Shown: piece by piece, positions 1 through 10,700 of the stretch
How positions within the stretch are numbered: position 1 is the stretch's first letter
Layout of the letters: the number at the start of each line of letters is the position of its first letter
Assembly (NCBI RefSeq): GCF_003581615.1
Contig: NZ_QXFH01000070.1
Coordinates: 959,215-1,023,214, forward strand
DNA from: Flagellimonas lutimaris
GTDB taxonomy: Bacteria; Bacteroidota; Bacteroidia; Flavobacteriales; Flavobacteriaceae
DNA: 64,000 nt
Direction of reading: 5' to 3'
Position numbers and translations under genes: made by a program
Notes under the pieces: generated by a model
Database searches by the model: none
What the model saw: the letters and a program-made list of their open reading frames with translations, nothing else
What the model was told of the DNA's origin: nothing

Positions 1-849
1 GACAACTTCAGTGCCATCAATAAATAATTTGGAACCATCGTCAGATGAGGTGTAAAAAGTGTAAGAACCTTGAGTGTCTATTTGGATGTATCCACTATAT
101 CGTATACTAAAATTATTGGTATCACCAGGGTCTTCTTGGTTTTGTAATGCGTCGACATCAAAACTTGTAAATGTTCCAGACCCTAGAAAGCCTGAAGTAG
201 GTATATTATCCACGGTACTGCCTGATGGAGAACTGTCGTAGAATTCAAAGTCGACCTCTCCGTTACAAAGGTTAAGGGTTCCTTGTACATCTATATTGTC
301 GATGTAGTAGTATTCGTTGCCAGCAGTATTGTAAAATCGTATTCTGATTTCAAGTGTTGAACCTGCAGTGGGGAGGTTGACCGTATAAGATGAATTTAGC
401 GGATCAGAAGGATTGGAATCTCCAGATGCATTTTCAAATTCGGTCCACGAACCGCTATCAATGCGATATTCACCAATAAAATAATCGGTACCTGCCTCAA
501 ATTGTTGCGTTTGTGCCTGAGTGGCCACATCCAAACTGAAGTTAACAGACTCATATCCGTAAATATTTATAGGGTTAGTTCGCCAGATTCCTTCCGTACC
601 AAGATTATTGGCTTCAATGCGGTTCCCTTGAACCCAAACATCACCTGTTAAAGTAGTGGTCCAGCCAGAAGATGAAGGTCCGGTGGCAGTTCCATTTTCG
701 GTCCCATTTCCATAGCTGTTGAAATTTTCGCTCCAAATGGTGGTTTGCGAAAATGCAACCATTGTACCCAATAAGAAGAAGGCAATAAGCACCATGCCTG
801 GCTGGGTAAATGGTTTTGTTGACCATGTAGAATTTGAGGTTATGCCCAT
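1..849 (-). CDS. Secreted PA14-domain protein, 5' part (cut by window edge)
   Basis: The minus strand is open from an ATG at 849 down to base 1, giving 283 codons with no stop, so the C-terminus lies outside the window. Residues 1-35 form a signal peptide with a hydrophobic core and a likely cut after AFSQ. The next ~190 residues are Asn/Thr/Gly-rich and beta-sandwich-like, typical of carbohydrate-binding or adhesion modules. From about residue 200 the sequence matches the start of a PA14 domain, including YSGYIQIDTQGSYTFYTSSD and a DGSKLFIDG stretch. Such proteins are usually large, exported by Sec and then by type IX secretion, and bind or degrade polysaccharide. The secretion-signal domain that would prove T9SS export is not visible. 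The exact function is unknown. Confidence 0.8.
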   Translation of the reverse strand, partial: MGITSNSTWSTKPFTQPGMVLIAFFLLGTMVAFSQTTIWSENFNSYGNGTENGTATGPSSSGWTTTLTGDVWVQGNRIEANNLGTEGIWRTNPINIYGYESVNFSLDVATQAQTQQFEAGTDYFIGEYRIDSGSWTEFENASGDSNPSDPLNSSYTVNLPTAGSTLEIRIRFYNTAGNEYYYIDNIDVQGTLNLCNGEVDFEFYDSSPSGSTVDNIPTSGFLGSGTFTSFDVDALQNQEDPGDTNNFSIRYSGYIQIDTQGSYTFYTSSDDGSKLFIDGTEVV

Positions 850-1092
850 GTATTCTGTTGATTGAACAACAAAAGTAAAAGGTAGGTCTTCGGTACAAAA
901 TATTTGTTGTGAAAGGGGGTAAAACGATTGTTAACCCTATGAATTCGTTGGAATCTCCATGTTATTCAGGTCACTTTGCTTTATTGAATAATAATCTCGG
1001 CAAATGGTATAGAGGTCGCACATTAGTTCCTCGACTATGTATAATGTACTGAAAAATAGATGTGGAAAGCTTAATTTTTGTATTGAAAGGGG

Positions 1093-1124
1093 TTGCACAA
1101 GCGATAATATTTGTTGTATATTTG
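1093..1124 (+). promoter_or_regulatory. Bacteroidota-type promoter of rimP-nusA-infB
   Basis: A TTG at 1093-1095 is followed after 21 bases by TATATTTG at 1117-1124, matching the TTG / TAnnTTTG consensus of the main Bacteroidota sigma factor. Transcription should begin near 1130, leaving a leader of about 60 bases before the rimP ATG. Confidence 0.65.
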
Positions 1125-1153
1125 CAAAACTGAACGGATATTAAAGTATTCAT

Positions 1154-1174
1154 GAGGGGACCTTGAGTCCCCTC
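1154..1174 (+). promoter_or_regulatory. Leader hairpin of rimP (possible attenuator)
   Basis: GAGGGGAC (1154-1161), a 5-base loop and GTCCCCTC (1167-1174) form a perfect 8-bp GC-rich stem, directly followed by TTTTATTA. It lies between the promoter and the rimP start. It could terminate some transcripts, or bind a protein product of the operon (RimP, NusA or IF2). The T-run is short and interrupted, so full termination is doubtful. Confidence 0.55.
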
Positions 1175-1192
1175 TTTTATTACTGGTTTCTT

Positions 1193-1654
1193 ATGTTAAA
1201 GGATAAAGTGGAATCGTTGTTGAACAAGGCTTTGGAGGAATATTCTTCCCTGTTCTTAGTTGATTTTACTGTTGGAGGAGATAATAGCATCAAAGTGGTT
1301 TTGGATGGTGATGAAGGTGTAAGCCTTCAAGATTGCATGAACGTAAGCAGGGCCATTGAGCATAATCTGGATCGTGAAGAAGAGGATTTTTCCCTTGAGG
1401 TCACATCCGCGGGTGCTGCATCTCCATTGAGGTTGCCACGTCAGTATAAAAAAAATATTGGAAGAAAATTAAAGGTGAAGACCAGCTCTGGGGAATTGGA
1501 GGGAACACTGGTAGAAACCTCGACAAATAGTATTACCTTGGAGTGGAAGGCACGCGAGCCAAAGCCCGTGGGTAAAGGAAAAGTTACAGTGCAGAAAAAG
1601 CAGGAAATCGCATTTTCTGACATTCAAGAGGCAAAAGTTAAATTAAAATTTTAA
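1193..1654 (+). CDS. rimP: Ribosome maturation factor RimP
   Basis: RimP binds the free 30S subunit and helps its late assembly. The protein has 153 residues from the ATG at 1193, close to the family's usual length. It shows the N-terminal alpha/beta domain with the VSRAIEH and LEVTSAG stretches and a C-terminal Sm-like beta barrel (GRKLKVKT, GKVTVQKK). The reading frame extends upstream to a TTG at 1163, but that start would lie inside the leader hairpin, so the ATG is preferred. It is the first gene of rimP-nusA-infB, the arrangement found across bacteria, and is separated from nusA by 12 bases. Confidence 0.95.
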   Translation: MLKDKVESLLNKALEEYSSLFLVDFTVGGDNSIKVVLDGDEGVSLQDCMNVSRAIEHNLDREEEDFSLEVTSAGAASPLRLPRQYKKNIGRKLKVKTSSGELEGTLVETSTNSITLEWKAREPKPVGKGKVTVQKKQEIAFSDIQEAKVKLKF

Positions 1655-1666
1655 TTGTAGTAGAAA

Positions 1667-2899
1667 ATGGAAAACCTAGCGCTCATCGAATCCTTTTCGG
1701 AGTTTAAGGACGATAAGTTTATTGACAGGGTGACCCTTATGGCGATTTTGGAAGAAGTCTTCCGAAGTGCGCTCAAGAAAAAATTTGGTTCTGACGACAA
1801 TTTTGATATCATTATCAACCCAGATAAAGGGGATTTGGAAATATGGAGAAACCGAATCGTTGTTGAAGATGGCGAAGTGGAAGAGCCGAATGAAGAGATT
1901 TCTTTGACCGAGGCAAGAAAAATTGAACCCGATTTTGAAGTTGGGGAGGATGTTTCGGAAGAAGTTAAATTGATCGATCTTGGAAGAAGGGCGATCTTGG
2001 CATTGCGTCAAAATTTGATTTCTAAGATTCATGAGCACGATAATACCACCATCTACAAGCAATTTAAAGATTTGGAAGGTGAAATTTATACTGCTGAGGT
2101 ACATCACATTAGACACCGTGCCGTAATTTTGTTGGATGATGAAGGAAATGAAATCATTCTACCAAAAGAGAAGCAGATTCCATCCGACTTTTTCCGTAAA
2201 GGGGACAACGTACGTGGAATTATTGAGAGTGTAGAGCTTAAAGGAAACAAGCCGGCCATCATTATGTCCAGAACATCTCCTATTTTCTTGGAGCAATTGT
2301 TCTTCCAGGAAATCCCTGAAGTGTTCGATGGATTGATCACCATTAAAAAGGCAGTCCGTATCCCAGGAGAAAAAGCGAAGGTGGCAGTGGATTCTTATGA
2401 TGATAGAATTGATCCTGTAGGTGCCTGTGTGGGTATGAAGGGATCTCGTATCCATGGAATTGTTCGTGAATTGGGCAACGAGAATATTGATGTAATCAAT
2501 TGGACAAACAATCCGCAATTAATGGTTACCCGAGCACTTAGTCCTGCTAGGGTATCATCCGTTAAATTGAACGATGAGAAAAAGACAGCTCAAGTATACC
2601 TAAAGCCCGAAGAGGTTTCCAAGGCTATTGGTAGAGGTGGGCATAACATACGATTAGCTGGTCAATTGACTGGTTATGAAATAGATGTGTTCCGTGAAGG
2701 CGTTGAAGAAGATGTGGAATTGACCGAGTTTTCCGATGAGATAGAAAGCTGGGTGATCGAAGAATTCAAGAAGATTGGATTTGATACCGCACGTAGCGTT
2801 TTGGAACAAGATGTGAAAGATTTGGTGAAACGAACCGATCTTGAAGAAGAAACAATCCAAGAGGTCGTTCGCATCCTCAAGGAAGAATTTGAAGATTAG
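1667..2899 (+). CDS. nusA: Transcription termination/antitermination protein NusA
   Basis: NusA binds RNA polymerase and nascent RNA, and modulates pausing, termination and antitermination. The 410-residue protein has an N-terminal polymerase-binding domain (about 1-125), an S1 domain (about 130-200) and two KH domains (about 200-345). KH loops are visible as VGMKGSRIHG and IGRGGHNIRLA. The C-terminus is a short acidic helical tail; the two long acidic repeats of the enterobacterial protein (about 495 residues) are absent or reduced, as is normal outside proteobacteria. It sits between rimP and infB in the conserved operon and is presumably co-transcribed with them. Confidence 0.97.
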   Translation: MENLALIESFSEFKDDKFIDRVTLMAILEEVFRSALKKKFGSDDNFDIIINPDKGDLEIWRNRIVVEDGEVEEPNEEISLTEARKIEPDFEVGEDVSEEVKLIDLGRRAILALRQNLISKIHEHDNTTIYKQFKDLEGEIYTAEVHHIRHRAVILLDDEGNEIILPKEKQIPSDFFRKGDNVRGIIESVELKGNKPAIIMSRTSPIFLEQLFFQEIPEVFDGLITIKKAVRIPGEKAKVAVDSYDDRIDPVGACVGMKGSRIHGIVRELGNENIDVINWTNNPQLMVTRALSPARVSSVKLNDEKKTAQVYLKPEEVSKAIGRGGHNIRLAGQLTGYEIDVFREGVEEDVELTEFSDEIESWVIEEFKKIGFDTARSVLEQDVKDLVKRTDLEEETIQEVVRILKEEFED

Positions 2900-2941
2900 G
2901 CTTATATTAGCAGCGAAAATTTAGGGCAAGTAAAATTATTT

Positions 2942-5689
2942 ATGGCAGAAAATCCAACAATACGACTTAACAAAGTTCTCAGAGAATTGAACATTTCACT
3001 GGATAGGGCAGTCGATTACCTCTCCTCGGAAGGGCATGAGGTAGAGGCGCGGCCTACCACTAAGATATCCAATGAGGTGTATCAAGTTCTGTTGGATGAG
3101 TTCCAAACGGATAAGAGTAAAAAGGTCGCTTCCAAGGAAGTTGGTGAAGAAAAGCGCAAGGAGAAGGAAGCTATCCGAATCCGAATGGAAAAGGAACAGG
3201 AGGAGCGCAGGTTGGCCAAGGAGAAAAGAGAGGCAGAGCAACAAGTAGTCAAGGCTAAAGCTGAACTGGCCGGACCTAAAACCGTGGGTAAAATAGATTT
3301 GGATAAAAAGTCTGATAAGCCCAAAGAAGTCAAGGAAGAAGAGCCGAAAAAAGTAGAAGCTTCCATACCAGAACCTGTAAAAGCCCAAAAAGAAGAAAAA
3401 CCTGAAGTTTCAGCCGAAGAAAAACAGGCAGAACCAAAACAGGCAGAGCCAAAACAGGAAGAAGAAAAACCAACAGAAGCAAAGGAGGAAGGTAAAGAAA
3501 GTTCTGAAGAGGCCACTGAGTCTGGAACTATCAAAACCAAATATCAAAAGCTTTCAGGGCCAAAGATTACTGGTGATAAAATTGATCTTTCGCAGTTCAA
3601 AAAACCTGCTAAAAAGAAGAAGGAGGATAGTCAAAAATCCAAAGGAGGTTCTTCTGATGGTGGGGAGCGTAAGAAACGTAGAAGAAGAATTGTTAAAAGT
3701 GGCCCGCAATCTGGAGGTGGTCGTAATAACAGAGGAGCAGCAGCGGGAAGAAAAGGACAACGTTCTACCGCACCCAAGGTTGAGCCTACCGAAGAAGAAG
3801 TACAAAAACAAGTAAGGGAGACTCTTGAAAAACTTCAAGGGAAATCCAGTAAAGGAAAAGGGGCGAAATACAGAAGGGAGAAAAGAGATCAGCACCGTCA
3901 ACAGACGGAAAAAGATCTTGAGAAACAGGAGATGGAGAGCAAAATCCTCAAGGTTACCGAATTTGTTACGGTCAATGAGCTTGCTACCATGATGAATGTT
4001 TCTACGACCCAGATTATTTCGGCCTGTATGTCCTTGGGTATCATGGTAACGTTGAACCAACGTTTGGATGCCGAGACCCTTTCCATTGTTGCGGATGAAT
4101 TTGGTTATGAAGTAGAGTTTGTAACTGCGGAAATCGAGGAAACCATCGAGGAAGTGGAGGACACTCCGGAAGATTTGGAGCCTCGAGCGCCGATTGTTAC
4201 AGTAATGGGTCACGTAGATCACGGTAAAACATCTTTATTGGATTATGTCCGTCAAGAGAATGTAATCGCAGGTGAGAGTGGTGGGATTACCCAGCACATT
4301 GGAGCCTATGGTGTTTCTTTGGAAGATGGGCAAAAAATAACATTCCTGGATACACCAGGTCACGAAGCGTTTACCGCTATGCGAGCGCGTGGTGCCCAAG
4401 TAACCGATATTGCTATTATCGTTATTGCTGCGGATGATGATATTATGCCTCAAACTAAGGAGGCGATAAGTCATGCACAAGCAGCGGGAGTTCCTATTGT
4501 ATTTGCAATCAATAAAGTAGATAAACCTACGGCAAACCCTGATAAGATTAAAGAAGGCTTGGCCAGCATGAATTTGTTGGTGGAAGACTGGGGGGGGAAA
4601 GTTCAATCCCAGGATATCTCTGCCAAGACTGGGCAGGGAGTGCCCGAGTTGTTGGAAAAGGTCTTGTTGGAAGCCGAGCTATTAGAGCTCAAAGCGAATC
4701 CAGATAGATTGGCAATGGGAACTGTGGTAGAAGCTTTCTTAGATAAAGGTAGAGGTTATGTGTCCACAATTTTGGTGCAGACCGGTACTTTGAATATCGG
4801 AGATTATGTGTTGGCCGGAACCTGTAGTGGTAAGGTCAAGGCTATGCAAGATGAGAGAGGGAAAAATATAGAAAGTGCTGGTCCATCTACGCCAATCTCT
4901 ATTTTGGGATTGGATGGGGCGCCTCAGGCTGGTGATAGGTTCCATGTATTGGAAGATGAGCGTGAAGCAAAGCAGATTGCAGCAAAACGTTCGCAGTTGC
5001 AGCGTGAGCAATCGGTAAGGACGCAACGTCATATTACCTTGGATGAAATTGGACGAAGAATCGCACTGGGTGATTTCCAAGAACTGAACATTATCCTTAA
5101 AGGTGATGTGGATGGTTCTGTAGAGGCGTTGACCGACTCCTTCCAGAAATTATCTACAGACGAAATCCAAGTGAATATTATTCACAAAGGAGTTGGTGCT
5201 ATTACTGAATCTGATGTATTGTTGGCAAGTGCCTCCGATGCGATAATTATAGGGTTTAATGTAAGGCCAATGGGTAACGCCAGGACCATTGCAGATAAAG
5301 AAGAAATCGATATCAGGACATACTCCATCATCTATGATGCGATAAATGACCTGAAGGATGCCATGGAGGGAATGTTGTCCCCAGTGATGAAAGAAGAAAT
5401 TACCGGTAACGCCGAAATCAGGGAAACATTCAAGATTTCCAAGATTGGAACCATTGCAGGTTGTATGGTTACCAGTGGTAAAATATTCAGGAATTCACGT
5501 ATTAGGTTAATCAGGGATGGTGTGGTAGTATACACCGGAGAATTGGCTTCGTTGAAACGATTTAAAGACGATGTTAAAGAAGTATCCAAAGGATATGACT
5601 GTGGTCTTCAGATCAAGAACTATAATGATATAAGAGAAGGGGACATTGTTGAAGCCTTCCAGGAAGTTGCGGTCAAGAAAAAACTGTAA
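2942..5689 (+). CDS. infB: Translation initiation factor IF-2
   Basis: IF-2 is the GTPase that brings initiator tRNA to the 30S subunit and promotes subunit joining. The 915-residue protein starts with a short IF2_N-type helical domain. A charged Lys/Glu/Pro-rich stretch of low complexity follows (about 60-330), ending in Arg/Gly-rich patches, then a second IF2_N domain (about 335-400). The G domain has GHVDHGKT near residue 422, DTPGH near 470 and NKVD near 523. The beta-barrel and C-terminal tRNA-binding domains complete it. The Lys/Glu-rich insert makes it long but is common in this phylum. A strong terminator follows 27 bases after the stop. Confidence 0.98.
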   Translation: MAENPTIRLNKVLRELNISLDRAVDYLSSEGHEVEARPTTKISNEVYQVLLDEFQTDKSKKVASKEVGEEKRKEKEAIRIRMEKEQEERRLAKEKREAEQQVVKAKAELAGPKTVGKIDLDKKSDKPKEVKEEEPKKVEASIPEPVKAQKEEKPEVSAEEKQAEPKQAEPKQEEEKPTEAKEEGKESSEEATESGTIKTKYQKLSGPKITGDKIDLSQFKKPAKKKKEDSQKSKGGSSDGGERKKRRRRIVKSGPQSGGGRNNRGAAAGRKGQRSTAPKVEPTEEEVQKQVRETLEKLQGKSSKGKGAKYRREKRDQHRQQTEKDLEKQEMESKILKVTEFVTVNELATMMNVSTTQIISACMSLGIMVTLNQRLDAETLSIVADEFGYEVEFVTAEIEETIEEVEDTPEDLEPRAPIVTVMGHVDHGKTSLLDYVRQENVIAGESGGITQHIGAYGVSLEDGQKITFLDTPGHEAFTAMRARGAQVTDIAIIVIAADDDIMPQTKEAISHAQAAGVPIVFAINKVDKPTANPDKIKEGLASMNLLVEDWGGKVQSQDISAKTGQGVPELLEKVLLEAELLELKANPDRLAMGTVVEAFLDKGRGYVSTILVQTGTLNIGDYVLAGTCSGKVKAMQDERGKNIESAGPSTPISILGLDGAPQAGDRFHVLEDEREAKQIAAKRSQLQREQSVRTQRHITLDEIGRRIALGDFQELNIILKGDVDGSVEALTDSFQKLSTDEIQVNIIHKGVGAITESDVLLASASDAIIIGFNVRPMGNARTIADKEEIDIRTYSIIYDAINDLKDAMEGMLSPVMKEEITGNAEIRETFKISKIGTIAGCMVTSGKIFRNSRIRLIRDGVVVYTGELASLKRFKDDVKEVSKGYDCGLQIKNYNDIREGDIVEAFQEVAVKKKL

Positions 5690-5715
5690 CAGCTAAAGTT
5701 AATATGTATTCAAAT

Positions 5716-5747
5716 AAAAAATCCCGCTCGAAAAGCGGGATTTTTTT
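5716..5747. terminator. Bidirectional intrinsic terminator between infB and the SPOR gene
   Basis: An A-run leads into ATCCCGCT (from 5721), a short CGAA-type loop, and AGCGGGAT followed by seven T. Because A-run and T-run flank the stem, it can stop transcription from both infB (plus) and the convergent SPOR gene (minus). The SPOR stop codon TAA lies at its right edge. Confidence 0.85.
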
Positions 5748-6123
5748 ATGATTTGGATTCTTTTTCTTCAGGTTTGAGGAGCATGGCATCCGGATATTTT
5801 TTTCGGACCTCGAGGTACTTTCGTTCAGCCTCCAATTTAGTTTTAAACCTACCTAGTCTTACTCGATATGTTGGTGATTCAAACTCAATTTTAGAATACC
5901 AAGTAGGAAAATCAACCTCTACCTGATCTAATAACTCTTGTGCCTTCTTATAGTTTCCAAAACCAACCTGAATTTGGTAAAATCCAGAATTAGCATGAAC
6001 CTTGGTATAAAGTTTTACCAATTCATCAATTTTTGAATCTTGTTGAATGGTCACTTGTGCGTCCTGGGCGGAAATCTGGGTAGCCAAACCAATTAAAATT
6101 GCTGTAAATACTGTGGTTTTCAT
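5746..6123 (-). CDS. Secreted SPOR-domain protein
   Basis: A 125-residue protein with an N-terminal signal peptide of about 19 residues (cut after ISAQ or nearby). The rest fits one SPOR domain: FYQIQVGFGNYKKAQELLDQ in the first half and YRVRLGRFKTKLEAERKYLE in the second, the two-half repeat typical of this fold. SPOR domains bind denuded septal peptidoglycan, so a periplasmic role at the cell wall is likely. It lies between infB and actA, convergent with infB and divergent from actA. The function beyond peptidoglycan binding is unknown. Confidence 0.85.
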   Translation of the reverse strand: MKTTVFTAILIGLATQISAQDAQVTIQQDSKIDELVKLYTKVHANSGFYQIQVGFGNYKKAQELLDQVEVDFPTWYSKIEFESPTYRVRLGRFKTKLEAERKYLEVRKKYPDAMLLKPEEKESKS

Positions 6124-6263
6124 ATTGTTCCAGTGTTGTATTGTTTGCGCTTATTGCAAATGTAGATTATATTAAGATAACCAAGTCGGGGCAAAGTTAT
6201 TTAGAATCTTTATAAATTATAAGTTATAAATACCTTAACATTTCAAAAAATACCTGTATGTCT

Positions 6264-6271
6264 TACTTTTG
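6264..6271 (+). promoter_or_regulatory. Possible -7 box of the act-cox operon
   Basis: TACTTTTG matches TAnnTTTG and lies about 80 bases before the actA start in the 229-base divergent gap. No TTG is visible at the expected upstream distance, so this is a weak call. Confidence 0.35.
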
Positions 6272-6352
6272 TTGCCATTCTTGGTAGGGTAAAAAGCTAT
6301 TGCTCTCAAACTCAATAGAAAGAATCGTACCAAAGATTTCGATAGAAATTTA

Positions 6353-7726
6353 ATGAATATGAAAAAGGTTTTATACCGCCATCTATTTTCTAAAGTTTTA
6401 GGTTTAACTCTCCTACTATTCTCCACATCTTTTTATGCACAGGAAGAAGCCGAAGCTGCCACTGACGTAGCTACGGAAGAAACTGCTGATGCCGCTGGAG
6501 GAGATCCTGCTAAAGGGAAACAGCTTTTTAATCAGAATTGTGCTGCATGTCATGCTTTGGAACGCAAAATGACGGGTCCTGCTTTGGTCAATGTGGAGGC
6601 AAGGTTGGCAGAAGACGAAGGGTTGGATAAGGAATGGATTTATGCATGGATCAAAAACAGCCCTGCAGTCATTTCTTCTGGAGATGCTTATGCCAACAAA
6701 ATTTACGCAGAGTACAATCAAGCAGCAATGACGCCTTTTCCAACATTGTCCAATCAGGACATTGATGATATCTTGGCTTATACTGCCGCGCCACCACCTG
6801 CGCCTGCTGCTGCAACGGCGGCAACTTCTGCTGGTGGGGATACAACGGGTTCCAGTTCGGGTATTTCCAATGAGATGATTCTTGGGGCCTTGGCCTTGGT
6901 TTTTGCTCTTTTGGTGATTATGCTCATTTTAGTGAATAAGACTTTGCGTAGGATTGCAGAGGCCAATGGGGTTGTTCTTGAGCAGGAAAAGGAAAAGCGT
7001 TTGCCGTTATGGAAAGCATTTGTTCAAAACCAGTTCTTGGTTTTGGTGAGTGTGGTGTTCCTGCTTTTGGCAAGTGCATATTTTGCTTATGGGTGGATGA
7101 TGCAAGTGGGAATCGATCAAGGTTACGCCCCTGTTCAGCCTATACACTTCTCACACAAGATTCATGCTGGTGATAATAATGTTGATTGTAAATATTGTCA
7201 CTCTTCAGCAAGAGTGTCCAAAACTTCAGGTATACCTTCCTTAAATGTTTGTATGAACTGTCATAAATCAATTTATGAGTATGCGGGTAATCCAGAAGGG
7301 CCGTCGGCAGAAGATTTGGCTAACGGGTATACTAATGAGTTCTATACTGGAGAAATCAAAAAATTATACAAAGCAGTTGGATGGGATGAGGAAAACCAGA
7401 GCTACACGGGTGATTCACAACCAGTGGAGTGGGTTCGAATCCATCAATTGCCAGATTTTGCCTATTTCAACCACTCCCAGCACGTTTCTGTAGCCGGTGT
7501 TGAGTGTCAAACTTGTCACGGTCCGGTTGAGGAAATGGAGATAGTAGAGCAGTTTGCTCCATTGACTATGGGATGGTGTATCAATTGTCACCGCGAGACC
7601 AATGTTAAGGTTAAGGGCAATGCATACTACGAAGCAATCCATGAGGAATTGTCCAAGAAGTATGGTGTTGAGGAATTGACTGCTGCCATGATGGGCGGTT
7701 TGGAATGTGGTAAGTGTCACTATTAA
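6353..7726 (+). CDS. actA: Alternative complex III subunit ActA (monohaem domain fused to pentahaem cytochrome c)
   Basis: ActA is the multihaem cytochrome c of alternative complex III, which oxidises quinol and passes electrons to a cytochrome oxidase. The 457-residue protein has a signal peptide (cut near residue 29), then six CxxCH haem sites: CAACH at 63, CKYCH at 279, CMNCH at 300, CQTCH at 385, CINCH at 409 and CGKCH at 452. The first belongs to an N-terminal monohaem domain; the last five form the usual pentahaem unit. Between them lie an Ala/Pro-rich linker and two membrane segments (about 175-195 and 225-245). The start may be the ATG at 6353 or the one at 6359. It opens the act-cox operon. 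Confidence 0.92.
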   Translation: MNMKKVLYRHLFSKVLGLTLLLFSTSFYAQEEAEAATDVATEETADAAGGDPAKGKQLFNQNCAACHALERKMTGPALVNVEARLAEDEGLDKEWIYAWIKNSPAVISSGDAYANKIYAEYNQAAMTPFPTLSNQDIDDILAYTAAPPPAPAAATAATSAGGDTTGSSSGISNEMILGALALVFALLVIMLILVNKTLRRIAEANGVVLEQEKEKRLPLWKAFVQNQFLVLVSVVFLLLASAYFAYGWMMQVGIDQGYAPVQPIHFSHKIHAGDNNVDCKYCHSSARVSKTSGIPSLNVCMNCHKSIYEYAGNPEGPSAEDLANGYTNEFYTGEIKKLYKAVGWDEENQSYTGDSQPVEWVRIHQLPDFAYFNHSQHVSVAGVECQTCHGPVEEMEIVEQFAPLTMGWCINCHRETNVKVKGNAYYEAIHEELSKKYGVEELTAAMMGGLECGKCHY

Positions 7727-7758
7727 GAATTAAAAGAAGATAATCTCAGATATATCGT

Positions 7759-10700
7759 ATGGCATCAAACAAGAAATATTGGAAAAGTGAAGCGGAGTTG
7801 AATCCGAACGATTCCATTGTTGAGGCGCTAAGAAACAACGAGTTTACAGAAGAGATTCCCGTTGATGAATTTTTGGGCGACAAGGAAAACTTGTCTTCCT
7901 CGAACACATCCCGTAGGGATTTCTTGAAATATGTAGGTTTCAGTACGGCGGCGGCTACGGTTGCTGCGTGTGAAGGCCCAGTTCATAAATCCATTCCTTA
8001 TGTGGTGCAGCCGGACAATATTGTTCCCGGTGTGGCCAATTATTACGCCACTACCATTGCGGATGGTTTTGATTTTGCCAGCATCTTGGTGAAGACCAGG
8101 GAGGGAAGGCCTATCAAAATTGAAAACAATACCGATGCTAAAATTAATGGTGGTGCCAATGCAAGGGTGCAGGCCTCTGTTTTATCATTGTACGATAGTA
8201 AAAGGGTTCAAGGGCCGATGGCCAATGGTGAGCCAGTTGAATGGAAGGTGTTGGATGCTACGGTTAAAGCAAAGCTGAATGCTTTGAAAGGCTCTAGTAA
8301 GCAAGTAGTGCTGCTGACACAAACTTATGCTAGTCCTTCGACTACCAAATTGATTTCTGAGTTTAAAGCGGCCTACGGAGAAAATGTAAATCATGTGGTT
8401 TACGACGCTATATCCGAAGATGCTGCATTGAATGCATACCAAAAAGCTTACGGTGAACGTGCCTTGGCGGATTACGATTTCGAGAAAGCGGATTTGATTG
8501 TTTCTTTCGGGGCTGATTTTCTAGGTGATTGGCAAGGTGGTGGATACGACTCAGGTTATGCCAAAGGTCGTGTTCCCAAAAATGGAAAAATGTCCAGACA
8601 TGTTCAGTTGGAATCTAATATGTCTCTGACAGGTGCCAATGCAGATAAGAGATACCCGATGACGCCAACCCAACAAAAAATTGCCCTTGCCAAATTGTAT
8701 GGCAAATTGAACGGCAGTAGTGTTGGTGGTGGAACTTCTGATGTTGATGAGGCTGTTGATAAAGTTGCGGCTGAAATCAGAAGGGCAGGAAGTAAAGCAG
8801 TTGTGGTGAGTGGTCTTAATGACGAAAACGTACAGACTGTTGTATTGGCCATTAACAAATTGTTGGCCAGTGAAGCTTTTGATGCCGAAAAACCAAAATA
8901 TATACGTCAAGGCGATGTTGCAAAAATGGGCAAGTTGATTGCTGATATGAATGCAGGTCGTGTAGGTGCATTGATTATGGATGGTGTTAATCCTGCGTAT
9001 ACTTTACCTAACGCAGAGGAGTTCCTTTCTGGGTTAGGGCAAGTGGATGTATCGGTTGACTTTGCTTACATTAATGATGAAACTGCGCAAGCATCCAGCT
9101 ACGTTGCCGCCGCTTCACATTACTTGGAGTCTTGGGGTGATGCCGAATTCAAAAAAGGAGAATATAGCTTGATGCAACCTGCCATTCGTGAGTTGTTTGA
9201 TACAAAACAGTTTCAAACAGCACTTTTAACATGGATGGGCATCGAGAAAACATATTACGAATACATTAAAGAAACTTGGAGTGCGGATGTGCTTCAAGGT
9301 GGATCTTGGAACAAAGCATTGCAAGATGGTGTGTTTGCCGCACCGGCTATGATTGTTGAGGAGGAAACAGTAGCTGCCACTGATTCTGAGGAGGAGCCAG
9401 AAATAGTTCCAATTGCCTCTGCAGTTCGTTCTTTGGTGAATTCGACAAGTCCAGGAACAGAGCTCGTTCTTTATCCCAAAACGGGAATGGGTGATGGTCG
9501 CCAGGCCAACAACCCTTGGTTGCAAGAATTTCCTGATCCTATTTCTAGGGTTTCTTGGGACAACTATGTAACTGTTTCCAAAGCTGATGCTCAATCTTGG
9601 GGTCTTGAAAATACGATTGAAGCCGATGGCGGACTTAATGGTAGTTATGTGAACCTTACCGTTGATGGAAAAGTGTTGGAAGGCGTACCGGTTATCGTTC
9701 AGCCAGGTCAGGCGGTAGGAACTGTAGGACTTGCTTTCGGTTACGGTAAAAAAGCTGGAATGCAGGAAGAGATGGCGACAGGAGTTAATGCTTACACATT
9801 GTATGGCAACTTCTCCGATGTACAGCCTGTAACTGTTGAAAAAGCTTCTGGAGTACATGAGTTTGCCTGTGTGCAATCTCAAAAAACATTGATGGGTAGA
9901 GGTGATATTATCAAGGAGACTACCTTGGAAATCTTCAATACCAAAGACCACCAAGAGTGGAACCCAATGCCGCATGTAACTTTGAATCACAATGAAATAC
10001 CTGTGACTTCACCCGATGCGGATTTGTGGGATGAGTTTGATAGAAGTATAGGGCATCACTTTAACTTGTCCATCGACTTAAATGCTTGTACCGGTTGTGG
10101 TGCTTGTGTTATAGCATGTCATGCTGAGAACAACGTTCCTGTTGTTGGTAAAGTAGAAATGCGTCGTTCCAGGGATATGCACTGGTTGCGAATAGATAGA
10201 TATTATTCTTCTGAGGAGACCTTTGAAGGAGATAATGAGAAGAAGGAAGAAATGGATGGTCTTTGGGGGGACAAAGGTTCTCTTGGAGGATTTAGGGAGA
10301 TGGAAGATCCGTCTGCCAATCCACAAGTGGCTTTCCAGCCTGTAATGTGTCAGCACTGTAACCATGCTCCTTGTGAAACGGTTTGTCCAGTAGCTGCCAC
10401 ATCGCACAGTAGACAGGGTCAAAACCATATGGCTTATAACAGATGTGTAGGTACAAGATATTGTGCTAACAACTGTCCGTATAAAGTTCGTAGGTTCAAC
10501 TGGTTCTTGTATAGTGACAATGACGAGTTTGACTTTAACATGAACAACGACTTGGGTAAAATGGTTATTAACCCAGATGTAAATGTGCGTTCAAGAGGTG
10601 TTATGGAGAAATGCTCTATGTGTATTCAAATGACCCAAAAAACCATTTTGGATGCTAAGAGAGATGGAAGAGTCATCAAAGATGGTGAGTTCCAAACCGC

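Larger units (their letters stand above)
850..1192. other. Divergent intergenic region before rimP
   Basis: This 343-base stretch separates the minus-strand PA14 gene from rimP. I see no convincing gene in it. Its right half carries the rimP promoter (1093-1124) and a strong leader hairpin (1154-1174). The left half is AT-rich and should hold the promoter of the PA14 gene, but I cannot pick a clear box there. Confidence 0.6.

Noticed and set aside
641..898. 85-residue minus-strand frame
   Set aside because: It is an out-of-frame shadow of the PA14 gene, whose own frame runs cleanly from 849 to the window edge.
3554..4222. 222-residue minus-strand frame inside infB
   Set aside because: It is opposite a Lys/Glu-rich coding stretch, whose reverse strand tends to lack stops, and resembles no protein family.
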